From Paramecium octaurelia (Eukaryota > Ciliophora > Oligohymenophorea > Peniculida > Parameciidae), in the NCBI GenBank assembly GCA_905182995.1, contig CAJJDP010000041.1, positions 435,947-499,946 on the forward strand: a DNA stretch of 64,000 nt, in the 5' to 3' direction. Under the pieces are notes generated by a model that was not told where the DNA came from, searched no databases, and was given only the letters and a program-made list of their open reading frames with translations. This document shows, piece by piece, positions 11,723 to 23,107 of the stretch. Each line of letters begins with the position of its first letter. The stretch's first letter is position 1. The position numbers were made by a program, and so were the translations under genes.

Positions 11723-14600
11723 ATGAATTAGCAAGTATCACATCAAACTAAGACATCTCAAACATAACAATTTATAGCTTCCTAACTTTCTAAGTTGCCT
11801 GATAAAAATAAGCTTCAGCAACTCATTCCAGTTTAATTGCATGTCAATTGTTTTGAGCGAAAAAACAATGAAGGAATCGATAACAGACAATCACCACCAT
11901 AATAATAAAATTATTGCACGAAGCCATCATAGAAACCTCAATAGTCCAATCATAAATCTAATATGTCACTTTAAAATAAAAGCAATTCGCATATTGAGTC
12001 TATTTAGGAAAAATTATCAGCCATTAATCATCCAAATAAAAAAAGAGATTACTCTCCAAATTCAGATGCCATAAGATAATTGCTCAAAAATACTAAGCCT
12101 GATTCAGATATGAATCATTTATTATCTAAAAAGCAATAATCTCAGGATTAGCAACTTATTTTCACTCCGATTACTACTAAGCATTCATTTAAATCTCACT
12201 CTCCCTTAGATATCAAAGAGAGTGTAGCTTAATTACTTTCAAATCATTTTAGTACAATATATGTATCATCATTAGAAACAGATGTATCATCCCCTAAAGG
12301 AAATGGAAGCAATTAAAAATAAAAAAATAGCCATTTCGGTCCTTATTTATCCATCTAATAGTAGATTTAATAGCAAAAACTTAAAGGACATAGTTCTACA
12401 AACTCACTCTCTTATGGATCTAGAAACCATCATCAATAATCTCTGCAAGAATCAAAGAGATCTGAACCTGCCGCAATAACTCCAACTCCGAAAAGGTTTA
12501 CTACTACTTCATAAAATACAGAGCATAGTAAAAGTAAATCTGTTGTTGAAGAATAATTGTAATGTATGAAAATAATGTAATTTGACAAAGAAAATCAATC
12601 CCATATCCTTAATTTAGGATCGCCAAGTGCTTTTAGTAATTCTGAGCAAGCATCAAGTGTACTATCTATTATTAAATGATAGATTGGAGATAGTATTGGA
12701 ATGCATTTACAATTTGGAGTTAAAACTCTATCTCCATTTGCAAAGCCTCCTTAATAATCTCAGAGATTCTGTATCTATCATAAAGATAAGAAGGCTAAAT
12801 ATGTAACAGAGGAGGGCAATGACTATCTCTTTTTTTGTTCTAAATGCGCGGTCAAATTGGCTGGCAAAGGCATGTTCTTTACTGAAATCGCATAACTAAA
12901 ATAATCTACAATTGATTCTTAAACCTTTTCATTTCAATAAAGTTCCTTAGATTCAACGCAAAGGTAATCATCATCAGTGGATATCTAATTCAAAGAAAGG
13001 GAAATGAAGGTCTTCCTAGCCTTATTATATTAAATATAAAACAATAGACAAGACTTACTTACTTAGTTATCAAGCTAAGGCAATAAGCTTCAAAATTACT
13101 ATGACAAATAAATGAAATTGTGTTAGGAAGCAAAATAACAGCTGTCATTGTTTTTGGAAGAGATATATCAGAGAAGTATGAACTAATTGTCCAATTCAAA
13201 ATAATAAACCTTATCCTTTATTACCAAACTAATCCAATAATTGACTACGAACTAACTCGACAATAAAAAGATCTAAACGGAGATCGAAAGCAATTGGAAG
13301 AGAGTCTTGGAGAATATGGATATGACAGTATTCAGAGAGGTTATGAATCAACATCATGCTAAATTCTCTAAGTTTGGTGAGTTTCAATAGGAGATTCAGA
13401 ACCAATACATTTAACTCTATTCCATGGGATCTATGGATATCCAATCCACCTTATCATTGATTGCATAGAAGTATTGAATTAAAGTATACATAGTTTTGAG
13501 GTTATTGAATCTGCCATGCCCTTGATTTCAAACATTTAGTAATTAAATGTCACTCAACCCATCAGAACCCAACCCACTCCTCCTAAAAAGAGTGAGGAAT
13601 CAATTAGTTAACGAATCAAAACTGATTTCAGTAACTAAAAGAAGAATTCAGATGCTAAATCACAAAATTTCTGCTCCTACTTCAATGAGAAAACAGATAT
13701 CAACTAAAATGTAAAGGATACCTAAAAAATGATTCCCTCATTTTAATCTCACAACAACAATCTTTATGTTTCATTTGAAAATAAAGAAATATTTATGAAT
13801 GCTTTGGAAATGGAAAAAAATAAGTAAGCCAATTGTAATGAGGATGACAAGGCTTCGAAATAATAAGCCATAATGATTTTATAATCTTACAAAGGATCTC
13901 ATGCAGACATACTGGAGGAATCACTCAATATGTCTCATGATTCTTAAAAGTCTGCACCTCATAGTCCTGCTTCTGGGCAAACAAAAGAATCTGTTTAAAG
14001 AATAAACCCCAATCAAGACTAAGAATTTATGGCTCTTGCTAATAACCAAAATGAGACTGTCCCAAAGGAAGCATTTCAAAAATAAAAAAGTACTTTCAGA
14101 ACTCTTTTCGAAAATGAGGATTCCCAAGAACCCAACATTTAGATCAAGAAGGAATCGACTGCAATTTCTCCAGCTAGAAGTGAGAAGTTTAAATCATTCC
14201 TTAATAGAATTTCTAATAGCCAATCGAATACTCAATAGTATATTTATTTTATCTATTTACATTACACAATTTTAGGTTTTATCAATAGATACTGCAGGGC
14301 CATTAAAAAGTAGCAGCCGAGACGCCAGATACAAAGAGATAGGATTCATAAAGTTTAAATTAAATTAATTTTGAAGTTCCTGATACATGTGTCAGAGAGG
14401 ACATTATGAATTTGTAGGATAGTGAGGACATAAAAGACTCAGTCCACCAAATAAATATGTGTGATGATTAATAACATCTTAGCGATTATGACGATGAAAA
14501 AGAAATACAAGATACTAAAATGCGTTATGTATATTAGGACGAGAGAAAAGAATAATACTAAAAGACTTTGTTTTCATCCCCAATGTTCAAGGATCATTGA
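11723..14600 (+). CDS. Large Gln/Ser-rich protein with partial B-box-like zinc site and coiled coil
   Basis: 930 aa with introns of 24 nt (in the AGTGTACTATC... region near 12660), 23 nt near 13470 and 38 nt near 14237; the sum is consistent modulo 3. The first third is Ser/Gln/Asn-rich and likely disordered. At 12770-12847 there is C-x2-H (CIYH) followed about 20 residues later by C-x2-C (CSKCAVKLA), half of a B-box-type zinc site; the remaining ligands are not obvious. A coiled coil follows, including an ENMDMTVFREVMNQ segment, then another disordered tail. B-box plus coiled coil is a recurrent arrangement in ciliate proteins, but the assignment is tentative. Confidence 0.65.
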
Positions 14601-14691
14601 CAATTGTTAGTTATAATAATTAATAGTCATTTAAATTTAATTGTTCTCATCAAGTATGTTTAATAGATAATAATTTAAATAATTGATATAC

Positions 14692-16988
14692 TCAATTCAT
14701 CTTTTTGATCAACTCCTAAATTGCTGACAGATCTCTTAGTAATTCTTGTTTACTCAGAGTCTATTTCTCATTTTGATGATCAATCTTAAATTGAGAATAT
14801 CGCATAGTTAAAATACTTTCTCTCTTTCTATCCTCAAACATAGTTTCAGCCATTAAATCCTACTCCTACTGTTACAATTAATTTAATTTTGATTCATCTT
14901 CTAATGAATCGGATCTCAATGAATTCCTAAATTAAAAGTATTACCCTGCAACAGATTATTAGTTCTATTAGCCACTTAACAATGAAATATTGATTGGGTC
15001 TATCTGTGTTTTTCTCAACTCTTTAATGCTTGCATAAGACTATTAATCAATCAACGATTCAAATGGCAGTTGGATTGGATAGACTGCTTTAAAATCTCCC
15101 ATATTCTATATGTGAACATTCTCAATTCTAAATATATTCCAAACTGTCCTTCTACACAACTCAAAAATGGCCATGATTAAAGAGAAGAACGGCGACCAAA
15201 CATGGATGATTGATGCCATATTTGGTGATATCGAAAGAATCCAAGCAAAACGAAGAAAGAATTCCAAAACTATAGCAATATAGTAGAAGATAGGTTTAAA
15301 TGCTAATTAATTTCTAAGTTTGTTATTTTTTGTATTCGGTTAAAACAAACCCCAATCCTTCTTAACATCCCAAAAATAAGCATGACAAGCAAGTGTGCAG
15401 AAAGAAATTATCCACATTATAAAGTAAATCTATCCAAATTGCGATAAATATGAGAACACATTCACCATCGTAACTTCCACATATATTATAACGACAAAGA
15501 AGTCATCTCTAGTTATCTTCCCTGCATCATAGAAACATCTCCCTAATTGAACAAACCTCAAGAAAATAGGAACCAAGCATACTATTAAACCTATCTGCAG
15601 ATTTTTGGGATCACCACAAGTAGCTTAAGATTCATAATCACTTATATTCTTGAAGTATTCAAAATAAAAGCATACTGTATAACCGAAATCCTTAAGCATC
15701 AACACCAATGATAGCAATTAGTCTGTTGCCCAACCATTAACAAAGGGGCAGTCAAAAAACCCTGCCAATAGACTTGTATAAACAATCCTCCAAAAGTATT
15801 TTCTCCCTTTAGCATTCAGGTACTTTTTTGAAGGCCAAACCATATAGATTATCATGATAATCCATAATACGAATGGACCTATTGCAGGATCATATGCTAT
15901 TTTATCTGTTATGTAATCTAAGAGATATTTATTAATATCTTTTTCCTCTTCTAGGTAAAGTTCCTTTTGCAAACTGACAATTAACACTGCAAAATATACT
16001 AAAGTTATGAAGGCAGCTCGTTTGATCAATTAATTAATTGACGAGCTATGATATTTGAAATTAAATATTGATCTATATCCAACATTGCCTCTAATCCAAC
16101 AATATACACAAAATATGAGTGACCAATAATATAAAATCATTAACCCAATCCCTCTGAACATGGGAAAGTATAAATCATAATAAAATTGACTATTTATATT
16201 TTGATTTCATACTTCTAGTAAAAGTTGTTATTTAACTAGTTTCTCTTCGACATGATGTATAACAATAAGCAAAAAGAACCACCCAAATATAAGCCAATTA
16301 ATAATTGCTCCTTTCTTGTAAATCCCTTGTAAATATTATGGTATTTAAGTTTGCGAATATTCTAATTCTTCTATTTAGATGAGAGACAACGAGAGTAAAG
16401 CAACTTTAATTTGACTTGTATCTTTTGAATCTCCTGACGATTATTGAATATTGATAACTCACTATAAATACTCTGCATCTTCTGTAAATTGTATTAGGAA
16501 TCTTATATGAATACTTACTTTTTGTACTTTTTCAGAACCTTTTTAATAACAATATCATTAAACTATGCGAATTATTCCAATAAGTTGCATTCTAAAAACA
16601 ACATCTCTGAATATTGCTTCAGGATGTACAATTTCGATTTAATATCATCCACTCTCTGCAGATCTTGATAAATGAAAATGTTATATATCAACTTTCTTAA
16701 TTTCACTTATATTTGCTATTGATGTAAATTATAAAATTAATCACACTTATTCATGTCCCTACAAAGTCTTTCCACTATTTTTTCATTCAATTGTTCCAAC
16801 TCACTGAGACAATTGATATCTTAAATTAACATAGAATTATAAGCAAATGATGATGTTTAAACTTTGTTGACTGACTTCTTCTTCTCTTGACTAAAATGAT
16901 TTATCTACGAAAATGGTTGTAGCAACAGCTCCATAAGCTTCTGATCAATGTATATGGGTTTCCATTCAACCACTTTTGTGATTTTCAT
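14692..16988 (-). CDS. SPX-EXS protein, XPR1/SYG1-like phosphate exporter
   Basis: Runs from ATG at 16988 to TGA at 14692, roughly 740 aa with several short introns not all placed. The N-terminal region is helical, with paired helices rich in Lys and Leu, as in SPX domains that sense inositol pyrophosphates. Membrane spans follow. Near 15720-16030 the EXS core is visible (AKGRKYFWRIVYTSLLAGF, then FVNGWATDQLLSLVLML; compare the ADQL of the family), and later FELCRRTVWNIFRIEN and PIQLPFE at the EXS end. A Gln-rich cytosolic tail ends the protein. The family exports phosphate across the plasma or organelle membrane. It diverges from an elongin-B-like gene with only 24 bp between the start codons. 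Confidence 0.85.
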
Positions 16989-17012
16989 AATTTATTTATT
17001 TTAATAATTCAC

Positions 17013-17298
17013 ATGGAACCATTAAAAATATATTTGAGAATTAAAAGAGAAAATAGAGTATTCTTTTTCGAGTGCTCACTACTTGATCCAGTGGAAATAT
17101 TGAAAAGGAAATTGCTACCTTACTACAAATAGGAAATCCAGGATATGAGAATCTATTTAGGAGATAGAGTAAGAGAGTAGATACATCTAAAACTAGCTAT
17201 TAGATGACAAAGCCAATCTGTAAGACTAAGCTGTTCCAAACGATAGTTGCTTAATCTTAAAGCTAAGGAAGGGGATGTCTGGCGAATGGGATGAATGA
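17013..17298 (+). CDS. Elongin-B-like ubiquitin-fold protein
   Basis: 85 aa with one 28-nt intron (GTAAGAGAGTAG...AACTAG) that restores frame. The sequence has a ubiquitin-like beta-grasp pattern: LKIYLRIKRENRVFFFEC, then VEILKRKLLPYY, a MRIYLGDRLLDDKANLQDQ segment and VPNDSCLILKLRKG. The first strand with IRR/IKR, the missing di-glycine tail and the LLDD...L block match elongin B better than ubiquitin itself. Elongin B partners elongin C in Cullin-RING ligases and elongin transcription complexes (family knowledge). Assignment by eye, so another ubiquitin-like protein remains possible. Confidence 0.7.
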
Positions 17299-18727
17299 AA
17301 TATTGTTTGAAATATAAACTATACACATAGTTCTCTAAACTATTCTCAATTGAATCATTCGGTTGCACTGCTCAACATGAAATCAATATCTTATCAAATG
17401 TCTAATGATAAGTTTCATAATACTTTAATACCAAAAAAATTAATTTATAATTATACTCAAAATCTCCATCAACAGTATATAGCAACTTTCAACTAACAAA
17501 GCTATCTATACTCAAATCATTTTGAAATAAAAGCAAAGTCGTCGTGGGTTAAATCATTCAAATTTTAAGTTGATAACTTTAAGCAATCCTAATTATTAGG
17601 ACTCCAAATTCTTATTAAAAATTAATCAAGGATAAAAAAGAGTATATAAATCTACATATTATATAATTTTCTTCATTAATTTCTTGTTTGCTAAGCCAAC
17701 ATATAAGTATACAATTCATTTTTAAATTATCAATATAAAAATAAAAAGTATTTTTTTTAATCAAGGATGAGTTTAGTTAGTATTTATAATATATTTATTT
17801 TTATTAATGCAATATTAAAAAAAATTCATAAAATTAATCTCAATAAAAGCGTTAAAAAGAAAATCAGCTGATCATTATTTATCGATAACCCATCTCAAAA
17901 AAGCATGCTAAGCTCTCTTTAAAAAGTAATTTATTGATCTGAAAAATTTTCTTTTTTAAATTATCAAGAAACTATTTTATCGCAGTATAAAACTAATACC
18001 AAAAATTATCAATTGAAATTTTAAATCATTGGATGAATAAACTTGGTTATAATCTGCATAGATGAGAAAGAAAATTAAATTTATCTTTAGAAAGTGCTTA
18101 TTATATAGATTATAAGAATATTAAGATTAATAAAATTTGTATAATTATTTATCTCCTATGCCTTCATTCTTAATATCTATAATATTAGAGATCATGATCT
18201 CTAATTAGAATATTTGCCATAGGTTTATTCTCCCATTATCTAAAAGAAGTTAGGCAATGGTTTTTGACATTGTTCTTTTTTGAAACTACATTTGTTAATT
18301 TATAAACAGAACTTAAGTAAATAGAATATATCAATTAAAAGGAGATAAATAATTTATCTTTATTATTTATCAACTAGTGATACAATTAATATAACGTTTT
18401 AAAGTTAATTTTAGAAAATAAGAAATATATGGTTATTCTTCATTTATTATAATGGTTTATGATTTTCTGAGAATCTTTTTGAATAGCAGTGATGATAAGA
18501 GAACTATAAATATTAAGATAAGTTTAATTTAAATTTAATTCAAAATTAATTAATTTATTTAATTATGTGAATATGTTGTCATTTTAATTAAATGATGTTA
18601 AATTTAATTAATCTTACGCAAATACTGAAAAATATAAAACTAAAAAATCTATTATTTACAATCATCTTGTGATAATGATTGGATTAAATAATTGACATAA
18701 TGTTATTTAATTTATAGCAAATAATTT
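17299..18727. other. Long AT-rich spacer, no supported gene
   Basis: About 1.4 kb of very AT-rich sequence. A + strand frame from ATG near 17372 stays open for about 165 codons in the ciliate code, but its codons lack the G-first pattern of the genes around it, and such length is not rare when TGA is the only stop in AT-rich DNA. No other signal recognised. Confidence 0.5.
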
Positions 18728-19267
18728 ATGAGTGATTCTTTAATTCGAGAGCAATATTTTTACAATGAGTAACCAATTATACAAGTATTTTAGATCATGT
18801 GAAGTCAATTAGAATATAGTATTTTTTGCTTAGCTTGACCCATCTACTCAAGTCCATGTGGAATAGTAACTCCCTAAAATTTAGATTTTTGAGGACGTTG
18901 ATCATAGAACTGATTAAATGTCCAGAGCCATTTAATCTGAAAATTAACGAATGGATAGATTACATATTAAAAACGACAGTTCATTCGAAGGTTAAGCAAG
19001 AAGTGGAAGTGATGGGGATAATTCAAGAGATGGAAGCTAAAATGATCAGAGAAATCAGAACAAAAGTAAATTGTTAATTTATTGTTGTTAGGAAAATGTA
19101 CTAAAAAACACTAAAGCAAGTTAAATGAATAATTACAATCTGAAATTATAGCTTAAACAAAGTGCATTTACTCAAATAAAATATAAAATCTAGTTAAGAA
19201 AGATGCTAATAATTAATTGATTGTAACTAAAAAAATAAGATAATCGTAATCATATTTATTGATTTGA
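18728..19267 (+). CDS. Gln/Asn/Asp-rich protein, unrecognised
   Basis: 161 aa with introns of 28 nt (GTATTTTAG...CAATTAG) and 26 nt (GTAAATTG...GTTGTTAG). The spliced frame reads YFYNEQPIIQ, then NIVFFAQLDPSTQVHVEQQL, an acidic EDVDHRTDQ region, a GSDGDNSRDGSQNDQRNQ stretch and a basic Gln/Lys tail. No known domain. A competing frame with a longer 35-nt intron also stays open over the middle; I prefer this one because it continues through the second intron. It ends 21 bp before the bZIP gene. Confidence 0.5.
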
Positions 19268-19288
19268 TTTAGAAGAAGTTAGCAGAAA

Positions 19289-20302
19289 ATGGAAAGGAAA
19301 AATGAATAACAACTAAGTCTTCATGTTGAACACAGTGATTAGTCATCTTCTGAAATTCCAGATTCAATTAATTATGGCAATTTAGATCCAAATAGACTCA
19401 AGTAGGTGAGGAATAGAGAATCTGCAAGAAATTCAAGGGCTCGCAAGAAGATTTATTATGAACTCTTGGAGATTAGAGTCAAAGATTTGCAGGATGAAAA
19501 TGATAAATTGAGATAATAATGTAACAGTTTATAAAAGTCAATTGAAACTTATAATAGACAATAGGATAAGGTACTTATTACTGAAATTAATTAGTTCTAA
19601 GCTTTTTTAAATTAGCAGTAGAAATTATTTGAAAGGTTAGAAGAATGTATGACACAAGGAAAGGATGATACTGAAATTGAAATTCTTTTGGATGCATTGA
19701 AATACAGAACATCTTCCAATAAACAGGAGAGAATTGATGCTGCAAAAGCACATTCATATTCAATTTTGGATGTTTCGTTGCCTTTGCAAGCAAAATATTT
19801 GTTCAGTATTCTAGACGATCGAGATTTCTTTTCTTAAAATTAGAAGTATTTGTATTGAAAAACATTATAGAAATGTTTCAGAATTTCTAAGAGATATATT
19901 GAGAAATATAGAGATGAAACCTGAAAACTATATTAATAATGAGAGAATTAAATTAAAGATAGGGTTATCAAAATAAAACATAACAGAGTATGAATTGTTT
20001 GCTATTTTAGTTCATTTAAAAAAATCAAAGAAGAAATTAAAGTTATTTAAAATGAAGCTTCAAAAATAGACTTATTGTGGGAGTAATTAAAGGAGAACAT
20101 AAAGCCAAATTTATTAGCTTAATTATTAATATCCTTGCATCAAGTAATAATGTGATATTCTATTTATTTTTAGAATGAGTTCCGATCTGAATTTCAGGCT
20201 TCAACGATTTTTAAAAAGAATAAGGATAAAATAGATCAAGGTTGTATGCAAATTGAGGTGTAGTAAGTGTTATTGAGAAAACAATTAAAAAAATCGAATT
20301 GA
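19289..20302 (+). CDS. bZIP transcription factor
   Basis: 311 aa with introns of 25, 23 and 30 nt. Near residue 40 is a bZIP basic region, NRESARNSRARKK, matching N-x-x-[SA]-A-x-x-S-R, followed by a leucine-zipper-like coiled coil (YYELLEIRVKDLQDENDKLR) with further Gln-rich helices. The C-terminal 200 residues are helical (LLDALKYRTSSN, SILDVSLPLQAKYLFSILDD, LLWEQLKENIKPNLLAQLL) and could be a regulatory domain; I cannot name it. A sequence-specific DNA-binding dimer is expected. Confidence 0.85.
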
Positions 20303-20452
20303 TTTTGAACTGTTAAATATATTGAGAGACAATTATTAATTATTTATTAATCAATTCGCACATTAATAGTCTAAAATTCATTTTTATGTTTTATATAAAA
20401 ATACATTTAGTTTCTGAAGATAGAGTTTAGCATTTAACTTTAATCTTAAGAT

Positions 20453-20863
20453 TCATTGTGGTTAATTGGTTTAAATAATATGGTCATGATTTAATTATTT
20501 CGTTATTGCATTTTTATTTTTTAAAATGGAAGGCGAAGATTTGGTTCCTACCGGAGAAGGGGATTTGTATGATTGATGTCTTTTTTGATTCCTATCAAAT
20601 ATCCAAACTTGATTTTTGAGACTAAATCTAAGTTCTTTCATTGGCTTTCCTCTGCTTTCTTCTGTATTTAATATTTATCCTTGTTCATCTTTATCCGATT
20701 CTGGCAAAAGCATTTCAGAATCATCTCCTTCTGTTTTGATAATCTTCTGACTTAGCTGGAGTTGATTGTACCCTAGACTTTTCATTTCGATAATAAATTA
20801 TTGTTTTTTTGATTTCTTAATAAGAAAGTGAGAATTCAATACTGTGTATGGAAATTCAAACAT
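20453..20863 (-). CDS. Small protein, unrecognised
   Basis: 136-codon single open frame, ATG 20863 to TGA 20453, with TAA as Gln. Mixed charge: a central acidic segment (EGDDSEMLLPESDKDEQ) and a basic Ser/Pro/Lys-rich C-terminal third (QKRHQSYKSPSPVGTK). No membrane segment or motif recognised. It converges with the bZIP gene. Confidence 0.55.
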
Positions 20864-21640
20864 AATCACTTAAATTATTTTAGAATTAAGAAACTAAATA
20901 AACCCTGTAAATAATACCGAGCTTTATTTTTCCCCGATCTACCTTTAATAATGAATTAAAAATAAGTTAATAAATATTCAAGGTATGAAATAGTATTATT
21001 CAAGATAAAATCACGATTTAGATACCAAAAAATATACTGAGAAATATTTCAACACTGAAACTATGATCTCATTTATATCAAACTTCTGTAAGGTTATGTG
21101 CTTTTACATTACGTAAAGAATTTTAAACCAAAGCAATCTCAATTATAATACCACTATTATTCCAATAATAAATTAGATCTTAATCATAATTTTTCATAAG
21201 AACCTATTCATACATTCAGTTTTAGGGTTTATTCTAAAAATAATGGCACAATTCTTGATCAAGAGAGAGGAATCACTTTTAAAATATTCCTTAATGAGAG
21301 AATAAATAAATTGTTTTTACTATATATTAGCAATTGTTAAAAAATTAAAACATAATTAATACTTTACTGAAATTTATAGAAATTCATTTAGAAAATAAAA
21401 TGATTGATTGAACTATCCTCTATACTTCTTTTTAATTTACTGTTGATAAATTAATGGATGTCCTAAAATTTATTCCTTATTTTGATTATAGCTTCTGAGA
21501 ATTACAAGTTTTGAATAGGATTAATGCAAATTTTGTTTACTTTTTCAGTATGAAGTGGTTTAATTTCATATTAATGAAATCTCCAAGTTTGCTTCACAAC
21601 TATATTTATTTCTAAACATTTTTATATATAATTTAAAATA
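20864..21640. other. AT-rich spacer, nothing recognised
   Basis: About 780 bp between two divergently transcribed genes. Short open stretches occur on both strands but none has a start, G-first codon pattern or plausible splicing. Confidence 0.5.
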
Positions 21641-22743
21641 ATGAATCATTATGAATACTAGGACTGTTTTGATGATTCCAGACTTTAGGATGCATTCAAA
21701 TAAACAGCCACTTTTTTCAATCCCAACCAATCAACTCTAAAAAATTCTATAACTAGTTCCAAGGGATCAGGAAGACCACAAATGGAATACACATTTAAAC
21801 CTGCTTAAACTCGTCTTACTCAACTTGAATCTCAGTAGAGTCTTGGCAAACGAAATAATGGGTAAATTATTCAGAACAAGCTAAATGCATAGCCAGCAAA
21901 AATCACGTACCCACTCATCTTATATCTAGTTCTCCTGTCAAAGTTATCAAAGGTTTTAGTTAAAAGCCTCAATCTCCTCCGTAACTATATGAATCACGCA
22001 ACAAAGTTACTTATCAAGAATAGATCAAGCGAATTAAGGAAACTGACATTCGTGATGAATTCATACACATATATTAATAAAAAGAAGCATAACCTCAGAA
22101 ACCTATACATTAAAATATAGTGGGTTCACGTGTGCTTCGATCTAAAATTGAAGGCTCCTCCAATACTGCCGATTCTGCTGTGAGAGTCCAATTTCACACC
22201 AAACAAAATGAATAAGACAATGTGAGACTATCATCCAATCAAATGGACTTCCCCAGCTACAAAAAGTCTCTGCTTGAATCTGATCGTTTCAATAATCGTT
22301 AGAATTTAAACGACCTTTTGAGAAAAAGTAATTCTACTGCATTTCTCCCTCAAATCTAACCTAAATTGTCATAAGCTTAAAACATTCCTTATGGGTATGG
22401 ACCTATCTCTTAACAAGAAACAGCCATCAGAACTAATTCATCAAAACAAACTATACCAGGAAATGAAATACCATATGCTCAACCCGATGATTCTCTCATG
22501 AGGAAATCAAAAACTGCTTAAGAAACTATGCGAGAGTCGGGAGGTCAACAAATACAAGGCAAAATTTAGTTTAAGTTAAATAATGCTGAATCTCAAGATG
22601 TATTACCTTAAATTCATTCTCCGAATTAAGGAACTCAGTAAGGATTCTCTTAGAGTAAAGGCCGATCGTTTCTGTAGAGAAAACCATAGGCTAAGATAAT
22701 CAGCAGATTATTTTCATCAAAATCTGATAATAAAGATAATTGA
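21641..22743 (+). CDS. Ser/Gln/Lys-rich low-complexity protein, unrecognised
   Basis: About 355 aa if one 35-nt intron (GTCTTGGC...ATTCAG near 21840) is removed; another splice choice is possible, so the exact junction is uncertain. The remainder is one long open frame with many TAA/TAG Gln codons ending at TGA 22743. Basic, Ser/Pro/Gln-rich and probably disordered (ISSSPVKVIKGFSQKPQSPP; SRVLRSKIEGSSNTADSAV). No domain recognised. Confidence 0.6.
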
Positions 22744-23107
22744 TATTTATAATAGTTGTGTGGATTAGAGAAAGGTAATCTAAATAGATCGTAGTTTCTG
22801 AGTACTTCAATTTAGATTATTTATTTTTTTTGCTTAAAGATTTCTATTATCATTTACTTTGTTTTTACAATTCCAAAATTATATTGACTTAAAATTTATA
22901 ATTTAAAAATTAAATTGTTCATAAACATAATGATTAAGAATTTTTAATAATTAACATTAATATTATTAATTTCAATCTTAATTTTATTGCTAATCCATAT
23001 AGCATATTACCATAAAATATCATAAATATTGAATATCATTGGGGGCTGAGTGAGACCATTGAATAAAATTTCTTATATAATATTATATCTTATTTATTTT
23101 AAACTTC
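22744..23107. other. AT-rich spacer
   Basis: About 360 bp between two converging genes, very AT-rich, no gene or motif seen. Confidence 0.5.

Noticed and set aside
17372..17869. A 165-codon + strand frame in the AT-rich spacer
   Set aside because: No G-first codon bias, very high Asn/Lys/Ile content, and such frames are expected by chance when TGA is the only stop.
18826..19077. ORF MLSLTHLLKSMWNSNSLKF as a separate gene
   Set aside because: It is the competing frame of the 18728-19267 gene and does not continue through the next intron.
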